From NCBI GenBank assembly GCA_011620705.1, contig WOYR01000144.1, positions 1-25,391 of the forward strand: a stretch of 25,391 nt of DNA. Direction: 5' to 3'. This stretch comes from Microbacteriaceae bacterium. Its GTDB lineage: Bacteria; Actinomycetota; Actinomycetes; Actinomycetales; Microbacteriaceae. Shown here piece by piece: positions 6,689 to 15,500 of the stretch; positions within the stretch are counted from its first letter, which is position 1, and each line of letters begins with the position of its first letter. The notes under the pieces are model-generated. The model worked only from the letters and a program-made list of their open reading frames with translations. It had not been told where the DNA came from and made no database searches. Both the position numbers and the translations under genes were made by a program.

Positions 6689-8279
6689 TCCCCACGTAGA
6701 AGAGGCGGCGCTCCTCGTCGATCGCGGCGGGCGTCTTCGCGTAGTTGATCGGCAGCAGGCCCTCGCTCAGCCCGACCAGGAACACGGTGTCCCACTCCAG
6801 GCCCTTGGCGCCGTGCAGCGTCGAGAGCACGACGGCCGAGACGGTGAGCTCGTTGTTGCTCTCCTCCCGGTCGCTCAGCTCCTCCGAGAAGCGCTCGAGC
6901 GATACCCCGTCGGGGAGGCTCTCGGCGAAGCGCACGATCGCATCGAGGGCGTCCCAGTTCTCGCGCGGCAGCGACGAATCCTCCGGGCGGATGCTCCACC
7001 CCGCCTCGCGCGCCAGATCCGCGACGACCTTCCGCACCGACTCGTCCGGGTGCGAGCGCGCCTGCACGCGCAGAGCGGACACGACCATCCGCACCGAGTT
7101 CAGCTTGAAGAAGCTGCTCCTCCCGAGCTGGCGCACCGCGACGCCCTTCTCCTTCAAGGCCGCCTCGAGCGCGGCAGCCTGCTCGTTGACGCGGAACAGG
7201 ATGGCGATCCGCTCCGGCCTGGTGCCGGCCGCCAGCTCCTTGGCGATCGCCCCCGCGACGGCCTGCGCCTCCGCCACGTCATCGTCGAAGGCGGCAGCGG
7301 CTGGCACCGGCTCCGTCGCGGTGCTGGTTGCGCGCAGCTCCAGCGCACCCGGTCGATGCTGCATCAGCCGGTTCGCCAGCGAGAGCACCGCCGGAGTCGA
7401 GCGGTAATTGCGGTGCAGCTTCACGATCTGCGCCTGCGGGAACTCCCGCTCGAACTGCAGCAGATAGGAACTGCTCGCGCCGGTGAAGGAGTAGATGGTC
7501 TGACTGGCGTCTCCCACGACGCAGACGTCGGTGCGATCGCCGCGCCAGAGTTCGAGCAGGCGGTGCTGCAGGGGTGAGACGTCCTGATACTCGTCGACCG
7601 TGAAGAAGCGGTACTGCGCGCGGACGGCCGCCAGCACGCGCGGCTCGGAGTCGAGCATCCCGGCGGTGGCCAGCAGCACGTCCTCGAAGTCGAGGCGGCG
7701 GCGATCGTCCTTCAGCTGCTCATAGCGGGTCTGGATGTCCACCACCTGGCCGATGTCGAGACCGCCGGGCATCCCGCGCCCCTGCTGCGCGGCGGCCGCG
7801 CCGTACCGTTCCAGGCTGAGCTCGCTCGTCTTGCGCCACTCGATCTCGGAGGCGAGGTCGCGCAGGGCGGCGCCGCCGAGCTTGAGGTGCAGGGCATCCC
7901 CCGCCTCGCCGATGAGCCGCGCCTTGTTCTCGACCAGCTTCGGCGACGGGCCGCCCACCACATCCGGCCAGAACTGTCCGAGTTGGGCGAGAGCGGCCGA
8001 GTGGAAGGTGCGGGTCACCGCGCCGTCCGCGCCGAGCCGGCGCAGCCGCCCGCGCAACTCGGCCGCGGCCTTCGTGGTGAAGGTGAGCGCGAGCATGCTG
8101 CCGGGCGAGTACGTGCCGGTGCGCAGACCGTGCGCGATCCGGTAGGTCAGGGCCCGGGTCTTGCCGGTGCCTGCGCCGGCCAGGATGCAGACCGGGCCGA
8201 GCAGGGCCGCCGCAGCTTCTCGCTGCTCCGGGTCGAGTCCGGCCAGCAGCTCCTCGTCGAGCGCGGAGGCTGAGGTCAC
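6555..8279 (-). CDS. uvrD2: Short UvrD2-like superfamily-1 DNA helicase
   Basis: This 574-aa 3'-5' helicase has intact SF1A motifs: Walker A 'AGAGTGKT' (34-41), motif Ia 'TFTTKAAAEL', Walker B/motif II D229-E-Y-Q, motif III 'VGDASQTIYSF', motif IV 'HRNYRST', motif V 'STLHGAKGLEWD' and motif VI 'VGITRARRRL'. It should be an active motor in DNA repair. Mycobacterial UvrD2 is about 700 aa, with an HRDC domain and a four-cysteine module after the helicase core. Both are absent here, and the protein ends about 30 residues after motif VI. The GTG start overlaps the stop of nudC by 4 nt (GTGA), so translation is probably coupled in a nudC-uvrD2 operon. The 3' end overlaps the convergent ThiF-like gene. 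Synteny with nudC and adnAB supports the UvrD2 assignment over PcrA. Confidence 0.9.
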   Translation of the reverse strand: MTSASALDEELLAGLDPEQREAAAALLGPVCILAGAGTGKTRALTYRIAHGLRTGTYSPGSMLALTFTTKAAAELRGRLRRLGADGAVTRTFHSAALAQLGQFWPDVVGGPSPKLVENKARLIGEAGDALHLKLGGAALRDLASEIEWRKTSELSLERYGAAAAQQGRGMPGGLDIGQVVDIQTRYEQLKDDRRRLDFEDVLLATAGMLDSEPRVLAAVRAQYRFFTVDEYQDVSPLQHRLLELWRGDRTDVCVVGDASQTIYSFTGASSSYLLQFEREFPQAQIVKLHRNYRSTPAVLSLANRLMQHRPGALELRATSTATEPVPAAAAFDDDVAEAQAVAGAIAKELAAGTRPERIAILFRVNEQAAALEAALKEKGVAVRQLGRSSFFKLNSVRMVVSALRVQARSHPDESVRKVVADLAREAGWSIRPEDSSLPRENWDALDAIVRFAESLPDGVSLERFSEELSDREESNNELTVSAVVLSTLHGAKGLEWDTVFLVGLSEGLLPINYAKTPAAIDEERRLFYVGITRARRRLMLSWSRTGSRAQQREPSRFLQELRSGTPSAASTRAG

Positions 8280-9223
8280 CAGCGGCCGCCGTCCGGCAGC
8301 TCCCCGCCGTACCAGTCGTCGATGATGGCGCGGGCGATCGAGGTGGAGCCGGGAAGCCGGACCTCCTCCGCGGCGTTCGCGGCGGCCAGCTCATCGCGGC
8401 TGAACCAGCGCAGCTCCAGGATCTCCTCGCCGTCCGGCCTCCCGGCCGTCGAGCCTCCTGGCGCGACCCTGGCACGGAATCCGATCATCAGCGAAGCAGG
8501 GAACGGCCACGGCTGGCTGCCCTTGTAAACCGGGTCGACCACATGCACGCCCGACTCCTCGAACACCTCGCGGATCACGGCGGCCTCGAGCGACTCCCCC
8601 GGCTCGACGAAACCGGCGAGCAGCGAGAAGCGGTTCTGCTCCCACAGCGCGTTGGAGCCGAGCAGCAGGCGATCGTCGTCGTCCGTGATGCCGACGATGA
8701 TGGCCGGGTCGGTGCGGGGGAACAGTTCGTGGCCGGTGTCGGGGTCGCGGCGGATCCAGCCTGCGGCATCCGGGATGCTGGGGTTGCCGGTCCGAGGCGA
8801 GTACCCGTAGCTCGCATGCCAGTTCGCGAGGGCGAGGGCCTCGGTGAAGAGTCCCGCGTCGCGCACGCTCAGCTCGGCGCCGAGCCGCAGCAGGTCGCCC
8901 CACCCCGAGGGATGGTCCGCCTCGAGCGCCGCGGCGGTCGCGTCATCCACCTGCACAGCGAGAACCGGTGCGCCGCGCGGCAGGTCGGGCTCATCCTCGA
9001 CGGCACGGCCGAGGTAGAGCGCCAGCTCATGGGCGGGTGCCGCCGATCCCGGGAGGAGGACGATCGCGCCAGGGCCGGCGAGCAGCACCCTGCGCCTGTG
9101 CAGCACGATCACACGCGACGCCGGATCGGTGAGAAGGGCTGGGACGCCGAGGGGCCGGGAGAGGTGATCGCGGTCGATCGATGCACGGGAGAGCGGCAGT
9201 CGGGACCCGAAGGAGTCAGTCAA
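8276..9223 (-). CDS. nudC: NudC-type NAD(+) diphosphatase lacking zinc-ribbon cysteines
   Basis: This is a 315-aa Nudix hydrolase. NudC enzymes cleave NAD(H) to NMN(H) and AMP and can remove NAD caps from RNA. The Nudix box is complete at about 204-226 (G-x5-E-x7-REVFEESGV). It is followed by the NudC hallmark 'SQPWPFPAS' (about 236-244), and the 'FPRTDPAII' strand precedes it. The zinc ribbon normally found before that strand is degenerate: where two CxxC pairs are expected the sequence reads 'YGYSPRTG' and 'RRDPDTGHE', with no cysteine. The start is TTG at 9223, because GGAGG (9236-9232) is spaced 8 nt from it. The GTG at 9232 overlaps that GGAGG and cannot use it. It is the first gene of an operon with uvrD2 (4-nt overlap) and is divergent from the phosphotransferase-like gene. 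Confidence 0.9.
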   Translation of the reverse strand: MTDSFGSRLPLSRASIDRDHLSRPLGVPALLTDPASRVIVLHRRRVLLAGPGAIVLLPGSAAPAHELALYLGRAVEDEPDLPRGAPVLAVQVDDATAAALEADHPSGWGDLLRLGAELSVRDAGLFTEALALANWHASYGYSPRTGNPSIPDAAGWIRRDPDTGHELFPRTDPAIIVGITDDDDRLLLGSNALWEQNRFSLLAGFVEPGESLEAAVIREVFEESGVHVVDPVYKGSQPWPFPASLMIGFRARVAPGGSTAGRPDGEEILELRWFSRDELAAANAAEEVRLPGSTSIARAIIDDWYGGELPDGGRW

Positions 9224-9231
9224 TCGGGGCA

Positions 9232-9236
9232 CCTCC
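9232..9236 (-). promoter_or_regulatory. Shine-Dalgarno site that fixes the nudC start
   Basis: Minus-strand GGAGG lies 8 nt before TTG (9223-9221). An upstream in-frame GTG (9232-9230) shares its first G with this motif and is therefore disfavoured. Using GTG would add only three residues. Confidence 0.6.
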
Positions 9237-9287
9237 GGGCAAGAGACAAAGGGCGTGGCGTGCGACTGGGCCGGGCACCGGCCGACC

Positions 9288-9293
9288 TACCCT
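9288..9293 (+). promoter_or_regulatory. -10 box, leaderless start of the phosphotransferase-like gene
   Basis: TACCCT, a 6-nt spacer (GTCGTC), then the ATG at 9300. No ribosome binding site lies before the ATG. Confidence 0.6.
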
Positions 9294-9299
9294 GTCGTC

Positions 9300-10292
9300 A
9301 TGGCCAGATCCCACTTCACTCTAGCCGCGCTCGCGACCTCGGCCGTGGCCGGGCTCGACGTGGCAGGAGTGCAGGCCTTCGGCTCGCTCGGGCACGGCGA
9401 CTTCGATGCCGCACTGCTCACCGGGCGGGACGGCAGGCACTGGATCGTGCGGGTGCCGCGCAGCGAGCGGGCCGAGGCGGAGCAGTCAGCGGACCTGGTC
9501 GCGCTGCGAGCCATGAGCACCGGCGTGCGCAGCCGGCTCCCCTTCGCCGTCTCGACCTTCGCCGGGCAGGTCCCGGTGTCGGGAACCCGGGCCGTCGTCT
9601 ACGAGTTCGTCTACGGCGGCAAAGCGGCGCTCGGGCAGATCACCCCGCAACTCGGCGCGTCGATCGGCTCCGGCATCGCGGCGATCCACGCCCTGCCCAC
9701 CTCCTTCGTCGTCGATGCGGGGCTGCCGGGCCTCAGCGCCGTCGACGGCCGCCGCGCCGCGTTGGCGCTGATCGACCGAGCGGCGGCGACCGGACTCGTC
9801 CCGGCCGCGCTGCTGCAGCGCTGGGAAGCCGCGAGCGGCGAGTCAGCGCTGTGGCAGTACACGCCGACGGTGATCAACGGGTCGTTCGGTTCCGACTCGG
9901 TGCTCGTGGCATCCGAGCGGATGACCGGAGTGCTCGGCTGGCACGGCTTGCGGGTCGGTGATCCTGCGCTCGATCTGCAGTGGCTGCTCGGCGCCACGAT
10001 GCCCGGTGCGACGGATGCCGCGTTCGACGCGTACAGCGCGGCGCGCGGCCAGATCGACCGCAGGCTGCGTCAGCGCGCGACCCTGCTCTCGGAACTCGAG
10101 GTGGCCCGCTGGCTGCTGCACGGCACCGAGGTGCGGAGCACCGAGATCGTCGACGACGCGGTCGAGATGCTCTCGGCCCTCACCGATGATGCGCAGGCGA
10201 CGCTCGGCAGCACGGTCAGTGACGACACCGTCTCCTTGCGCACCGCGGAGCTCGACGAGCTGCTGGAGCAGGCGGAGCGCGCTCGGCGTTAG
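9300..10292 (+). CDS. Phosphotransferase-fold (APH/Mph-like) probable pseudokinase
   Basis: This 330-aa protein resembles aminoglycoside/macrolide phosphotransferases. The N-lobe strand 'HWIVRVPRSE' and hinge 'VVYEFVYGG' fit the macrolide-kinase subgroup, which has Arg in place of the usual Lys. In the C-lobe the catalytic loop, normally HGD...N, reads N193-G194-S195 ('VINGSFGSDSVL'). The Mg-binding 'IDW' motif reads L212-G213-W214, followed by an intact 'GDPALDL' (220-226). Both catalytic aspartates are therefore missing, so kinase activity is unlikely. It may bind a small molecule or nucleotide, or act structurally. It is not evidence of antibiotic resistance. The gene is divergent from nudC (76 bp between starts), and its stop overlaps the stop of the convergent MFS gene (TTAG). 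Confidence 0.8.
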   Translation: MARSHFTLAALATSAVAGLDVAGVQAFGSLGHGDFDAALLTGRDGRHWIVRVPRSERAEAEQSADLVALRAMSTGVRSRLPFAVSTFAGQVPVSGTRAVVYEFVYGGKAALGQITPQLGASIGSGIAAIHALPTSFVVDAGLPGLSAVDGRRAALALIDRAAATGLVPAALLQRWEAASGESALWQYTPTVINGSFGSDSVLVASERMTGVLGWHGLRVGDPALDLQWLLGATMPGATDAAFDAYSAARGQIDRRLRQRATLLSELEVARWLLHGTEVRSTEIVDDAVEMLSALTDDAQATLGSTVSDDTVSLRTAELDELLEQAERARR

Positions 10293-11662
10293 CCGCCGAC
10301 GGCTGCAGGCCGTTTGACGATCCGCAGGAACTCGCGCGGCCGCCTGAGGTTGACCTGCAGCGTCAGCTGGTGGCGGCGTCCGAGGATGAGCGCGATGACC
10401 AGCCCCGCCACCAGGGGCACACCGCCCGCCACCAGGAACGCGGCCTGCGCGCCGAGGTTCTGCGCGATCCATCCCACGATCAGGCCGCCCGCCGCCTGGC
10501 CGCCGACGTTCACCATGATGTAGAAGGACATGACCCGACCGCGGATGCCGAGATTGGTCGAGAGCTGCGTCAGCGATTCGGCGGCGGTCGCGAAGGTGAC
10601 GCGCGTGATCCCGATGCCGAGCAGCGCGCCGAGGAAGACCGCATACAGCGGCGCGAGCCCTGCGACCACGGTGATCGCGCCGTAGATGACCACGCCGATC
10701 ACGATGGCGCGCAGCCGCAGGCGCTTGCGGCGGCTGGAGAGCAGGGCTCCGGCCAGCGCTCCCGCGGCGGCCAGCGAGCTGTACAGCCCGTAGCCCGCGG
10801 CGCCGGTGCCGTATGTGGTGTTGGCCGAGGCGGTGAACAGCACCGGGAGGTTCATCCCGAAGGTCGAGACGAAGGCCATCAGCACGATGGGCCAGAAGAT
10901 CGTGGGCTTGCGGATCACGTACCGCAGCGCCTCGCGGATCTGCCCGCGCGCGGCGGAGACCCGAGGCGAACGACTGAGCTCGTGCACCCGCATCAGCGCG
11001 AGCACGAGCACGGCGACGGCCGAGGCGCCGGCGTTGATCGCGATGGACCATCCGGAGCCGACGACGACGATCAGCACCCCGCTGACCGCGGGGCCGACGA
11101 GGCCGCCCAGGTGGAAGATGCTCGCGTTGAGCGTGATCGCGTTGCGGAGCCGGTGCGATCCCACCAGTTCGGTCACGAACGCCGACCGCGATGGGGCGTC
11201 GATCGCCATCGAGCATCCCGTCACCGCGGCGACCAGGAACACCATCCAGGCCTGGGCCGCCCCGAGCAGCACGAGCACCCCGAGCATGCCGTTGAAGACC
11301 GTGCCGACCGTCTGGGTGAGGATCAGCGTGCGGTGGCGCGAGTAGCGGTCCGAGATCACGCCCGCCCACGGGCCGAGCAGCAGCGTCGGCGCGAACTGGA
11401 GAGTGACCGTGAGCCCGACGAGCGCGACATCGCCGGTCAGCTCGAGCACGAGCCAGTCGATCGCGACCCGCTGCATCCAGCCGCCGACGTTGGCGAAGAG
11501 CTGGCCGATCACGTAGAGGCGGTAGTTGTAGGCCTTGAGGGCGATGAAGGTGTCGCGCCAGCGCGGGGTCTCGGCGAGCACCGGGATGGGTTGTGTGAGG
11601 GATGCGGGGTCGACATCGCTCAGCTGCGTCACGCTCCCCAACGCTACGCGGCTGCCCATCAT
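10289..11662 (-). CDS. MFS exporter (DHA3-type)
   Basis: This 457-aa major-facilitator transporter has about 12 hydrophobic helices between residues 45 and 440. A cytosolic N-terminal extension of about 40 residues is rich in Pro and Thr. The MFS signature between helices 2 and 3 is present ('GVISDRYSRHR', residues 101-111). It resembles drug/siderophore exporters of the EntS/DHA3 group; the substrate cannot be read from sequence. The start is taken at ATG 11662 (a second ATG follows at once). GTG 11632 is a credible alternative, with TAGCGT 8 nt upstream. The gene is divergent from a LysR regulator, with 59 bp and a palindrome between them, so that regulator probably controls it. The UvrD2/NudC/AdnAB neighbours have no obvious link to it, suggesting a lineage-specific insertion of the MFS/LysR pair. 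Confidence 0.88.
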   Translation of the reverse strand: MMGSRVALGSVTQLSDVDPASLTQPIPVLAETPRWRDTFIALKAYNYRLYVIGQLFANVGGWMQRVAIDWLVLELTGDVALVGLTVTLQFAPTLLLGPWAGVISDRYSRHRTLILTQTVGTVFNGMLGVLVLLGAAQAWMVFLVAAVTGCSMAIDAPSRSAFVTELVGSHRLRNAITLNASIFHLGGLVGPAVSGVLIVVVGSGWSIAINAGASAVAVLVLALMRVHELSRSPRVSAARGQIREALRYVIRKPTIFWPIVLMAFVSTFGMNLPVLFTASANTTYGTGAAGYGLYSSLAAAGALAGALLSSRRKRLRLRAIVIGVVIYGAITVVAGLAPLYAVFLGALLGIGITRVTFATAAESLTQLSTNLGIRGRVMSFYIMVNVGGQAAGGLIVGWIAQNLGAQAAFLVAGGVPLVAGLVIALILGRRHQLTLQVNLRRPREFLRIVKRPAAVGG

Positions 11663-11671
11663 TCGAAAACG

Positions 11672-11700
11672 GAATCGAGACTATAAGTCTCATTCGATTC
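11672..11700. promoter_or_regulatory. Nested inverted repeat, candidate LysR operator
   Basis: The inner perfect palindrome is GAGACT-ATA-AGTCTC (11677-11691). It is flanked by outer arms GAATC (11672-11676) and CGATTC (11695-11700). It lies in a short AT-rich stretch between divergent lysR and MFS starts and covers the predicted MFS -10 box, the usual layout for a LysR-type regulator binding site. Confidence 0.6.
11680..11685 (-). promoter_or_regulatory. -10 box of the MFS gene inside the palindrome
   Basis: Minus-strand TATAGT, the best -10 match in the window, lies within the inverted repeat. Transcription would begin about 10 nt before the ATG at 11662. Occupancy of the palindrome would block this promoter. 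Confidence 0.5.
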
Positions 11701-11709
11701 TTCAATGAC

Positions 11710-11715
11710 TAGGCT
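11710..11715 (+). promoter_or_regulatory. -10 box, leaderless start of the lysR gene
   Basis: TAGGCT, a 6-nt spacer (CGAGCC), then GTG 11722. It lies just outside the palindrome, so autoregulation may differ from control of the MFS promoter. Confidence 0.6.
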
Positions 11716-11721
11716 CGAGCC

Positions 11722-12582
11722 GTGTTCGATCCCGTCCTGCTGCGCACCTTCGTCGCCGTCGCCGAGACGCTGAACTTCACGCGCGCCGCCGAGCTGCTGC
11801 AGCTCAGTCAACCGACCGTGAGCCAGCAGCTGCGCAAGCTCGAGGCGGCAGCAGGGCGCCAGCTCGTCGCGCGCGACACCCGCGCGGTCGCGCTGACGGA
11901 CAACGGGGATGCGATGCTCGGCTTCGCGCGCAGCATCCTGGCGGCGCATGACGAGGCCGCAGCATACTTCACCGGCTCCGCGATGCGCGGACGGCTGCGA
12001 TTCGGCTCGGCCGACGACCTGGCGCTGACCCAGTTGCCGCAGATCCTCCGCGACTTCCGCCAGCTGTACCCGCAGATCAACCTGGAGCTCACCGTGAGCC
12101 AGAGCGGCGTCCTCGCCCGGCGCCTCAGGGCCGGGCAGCTCGACCTCGTCTTCGTGAAGCAGGAGCCCGATCAGCCGGACGGCCGCGTCGTGCGGCGCGA
12201 ACGGCTGGTGTGGGTGGCGCACAAGTCGCTCCAGCTCGAACCGGACCAGCCCGTGCCGCTGATCGTCTACCAGGCCCCGTCGCTGTCGCGCAACGCCGCC
12301 ATCCAGTCGCTCGAGGATGCCGGCCGCACCTGGCGCATCACCTGCAACGTGCGCGAGATCAACGGCGTGCTCGCAGCCCTGCGGGCCGGGATCGGGGTGG
12401 CGGTGTTCCCGCAGAACCTGATCCCGGGCGACCTGGTGCCCGTCACCAGGTCGTTCGGGCTGCCGATGCTGGGCGAGGTCGATTTCGCGCTGCTCGACAA
12501 CCCGCGCGCGGCGCGCGAGCCGGTGGATGCCCTGGTGAGCGCGATCGTCGCGCGATCCTCGCTGGGAGTGAGCGCGGCCTGA
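11722..12582 (+). CDS. LysR-family transcriptional regulator
   Basis: This 286-aa protein has the normal length for a LysR-type regulator. The N-terminal winged helix-turn-helix covers residues 3-62 and includes 'FTRAAELLQLSQPTVSQQLRKLE', here split as FTRAAELL and SQPTVSQQLRKLE, the diagnostic stretch. A linker helix follows, then a substrate-binding domain (about 90-280) that begins 'GRLRFGSADD' and includes 'AGIGVAVFPQNLI'. The co-inducer is unknown. The divergent MFS exporter and the palindrome between them make exporter control the likeliest job. The stop is only 3 bp from the stop of convergent adnB. The GTG start is supported by the leaderless promoter. Confidence 0.93.
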   Translation: MFDPVLLRTFVAVAETLNFTRAAELLQLSQPTVSQQLRKLEAAAGRQLVARDTRAVALTDNGDAMLGFARSILAAHDEAAAYFTGSAMRGRLRFGSADDLALTQLPQILRDFRQLYPQINLELTVSQSGVLARRLRAGQLDLVFVKQEPDQPDGRVVRRERLVWVAHKSLQLEPDQPVPLIVYQAPSLSRNAAIQSLEDAGRTWRITCNVREINGVLAALRAGIGVAVFPQNLIPGDLVPVTRSFGLPMLGEVDFALLDNPRAAREPVDALVSAIVARSSLGVSAA

Positions 12583-12585
12583 CCG

Positions 12586-15500
12586 CTACCCGAACGCCGC
12601 CCGCCAGCGCGCCAGCAGCTCGGCCTCGTCATCGATGTGCTCCGGCCGGATGACCCGGTCGTCGGCCACGAAGTAGAAGGCGGCGGTGATCCGGCTCGGG
12701 TCGACGCCCGCCCACTTCGCGTAGGCCAGGCGGTAGAGGGCCAGCTGCAGCTGCTTGCGCTCCAGATCGGCGGCATCCTTCGGGGCTTTGCCGGTCTTCC
12801 AGTCGACGACCTCGAAGCGGGGCAGGCCGTCGTCGCCCGGCTCGAGGGCGTACACCGCGTCGATCTTGCAGATCACGATGCGGTCGTCGAAAGGCAGGTG
12901 GATCTCGCGCTCCACCTCGACGGGGCGGCGGGTCGCCCACTCCGAGGCCTCGAAGGCGGTCCGCAGGCGCTCGAACTGCTCGGCGTCGACGGCGACCGGT
13001 TCGCCATCCGCCTCGGTCCCGAGACTGTCGAGCTCATCGGCGGCGTCTCCGAGCACCGAGCGGTTCTCGACCCAGGCGTGGAACAGGGTGCCCAGCTGCG
13101 TGGCGCGGTAGGGCCGCTCCGGCATCGGCCGGCGCAGGGAGGCGGCGACGGCGCCCGGGTCATCGAGGAAGTCCTTGAAGCGCGAGGCGGGGACCCGGGC
13201 CGGCAGGGGGATCTCGATCTCGCCGCTCAGCCTGCGCGCGCGCTCGGCCAGCAGCAGTTCGAGCTCGCGCCCCCATGGCCCTTCGAGCGACGCCTGCGCC
13301 GCGTCGACGCGCGCCGCGGCGGCTTCCACCGCCGGCCGGCGGTCGCCCAAGGGGTCGGCGGGCCAGCGGATCAGCTCCGCCTCGTCGCCGAGGGGGTGCG
13401 TCGGCGACTCCGGCTCGCTCGGGAGCCTCGGCGCCAGCCCGACCTCGGCGAGTTCGGCCAGGAAGACGCTCGGACCGCGGAACCGTTTGGTCGCAGACCA
13501 GTACGAGCCGCTGAGCAGCAGGTGATCGCGCGCACGGGTCACCGCGACGTAGGCGAGCCGGCGCTCCTCGGCGCGCTCATGGGCGCGCACGGCGCCTTCG
13601 AACTCCTTGACCGCGTCGACGAATTCCTTGCGCGTGGTCGCCGCACGCCACGGGATGAACGGCAGTTCGTCGGCGTCGCCGCGGAACTCCCAGGGAAGCT
13701 GCCCGAAGCGCATCCACCCCTTGAGCCCCTGGCTCAGGGCGGGGAGCTCGCCCTCGACCATCCGCGGCACCGCCACGATGTCCCACTCGAGGCCCTTCGC
13801 GCCGTGGATGGTGAGCACCTGCACCGTGCCGGGTTCGGGGTCCTCGGGACGCGGCGAGAGATCCTCGCGCTTCTCCGCCTCCCGCAGCCAGGCCAGGAAT
13901 CCGCCGAGCGTGGCGGCATCGTCGATCGCGAGGTAGCCGTCGAGCGCGTCGGCGAGCGCGTCGAGCGGCGCCGATCCGAGCGTGCGGAACGGGTTCGCGG
14001 CGACCTCGATGTCCAGCCGGAGCTCCTGCACCACCACCGCGAGGAGGTCGGGCAGATCGAGGCCGGCGAGAGTGCGCAGGTGGGCGAAGGTGCGCGCCGC
14101 GTCGCGGAGGCGCACCCGGCCCACCTCGCTGAAAGCCTCCCACTCGCTGCGCTCCGGTCGCGCCGTCGCGAGGAAGTCGAGGGCGTCGACGATCGAGCCG
14201 CGCTCGCCGCCGGACAGCGAGTCGCGCAGGCGCTCGCGCACCTCATCCGGGAGGCTGCGCTGATCGATGCCGCGCGCCTTCAGCACCGATGACAGCTCGG
14301 CCAGCTCGTGCAGGTCGCGCACCCCGATCCGCCAGCGGGACCCCGCCAGCAGGCGGATCAGCTCCATGCCGGCGTCCGGGCTGTGCAGCACCGACAGGGC
14401 GCAGACCACATCGGCGACCTCCGGCTCGGCGAGCAGCCCGCCGACGCCCAGCACGTGGTACTTGATCCTGCGTTCGCGGAGGGCAGACAGGAAGGCGCCC
14501 TGGTTCTTGCGGGCGCGCAGCAGCAGTGCCGCACTGCGCGGGCCGCCGGGCTCCGCCAGCCGATCCGCCAGCCAGTCGGCGACGGCCGCCGCCTCCTCCT
14601 GCAGCGTCTGCGGGAAGACGGTGCCCACCGCGAAAGTGCTCGCGTCGGGGCGCGCCTCCAGCCGGTCGACGGGCACGCCCGCCGACGAGGCCGCGAAGGG
14701 CTCGACCAGGCGGTTGGCGACATCCAGGATGGTGCGCCCGTTGCGCCAGCTCGTCGACAGGGAGAAGCGGGGCCCGGCACCGAACTGCCGGGGGAAGGCG
14801 TCGAGGTTGCCTGCGCTGGCGCCGCGCCATCCGTAGATCGACTGGTTGGGATCGCCGACCGCCATCACCGGATGCCCGGCGAACAGGGCGGACAGCAGCC
14901 AGGCCTGCGTGACCGAGGTGTCCTGGTACTCGTCGAGCAGCACGATGCCGTGCTGCTCGCGCTGCTCATCGGCCAGCTGCGGACGCTCCCGGATGATCTC
15001 GAGGGCAAGCGCCACCTGATCGGAGTATTCGACGAAGCCGCGCCGGCGCTTCGCCTCGTCGTACTCGGCGGCCAGGTCGACGAGCAGGTCGAGCTGCCCT
15101 ACCTGCTCGATGATGCTGCCGTGCGACGCGTACTCCGCCCTGGCGCCGAGCGGCAGCTCCCAGACGGCGGCGAACTCCTGCGCGTAGCGGCGCACCGCCT
15201 CGGCGTCGCCGACGTTGTCCGCCAGCGCGCGCGACACCGAGAGAACACCCTCGGTCAGGGTGTCGAGCGAACGGTCCTGCTCGAGCAGCCGCGGATCGGT
15301 GCTGGCCGTCACGATCGAGCGGGCCAGCTGCCAGGCCGCCGCCTCGCCGAGCACGGCGCCGTCGGCCTCGCGTCCGAGGACGGCCGCGTTGTCGCGGTAG
15401 AGCCGGTTGGCATAGGCGTTGTAGGTCGCGATCTCGGGCTGTTCGAGCGGATCGAAGCCTTCTGGTGCGAGCTCGGCGGCGATCAGCTGCCCGGTCCGCA

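Noticed and set aside
9269..9283. Inverted repeat GGCCGG-GCA-CCGGCC between nudC and the phosphotransferase-like gene
   Set aside because: A 6-bp GC-only palindrome is expected often by chance in this composition, and it has no supporting second copy or AT-rich context.
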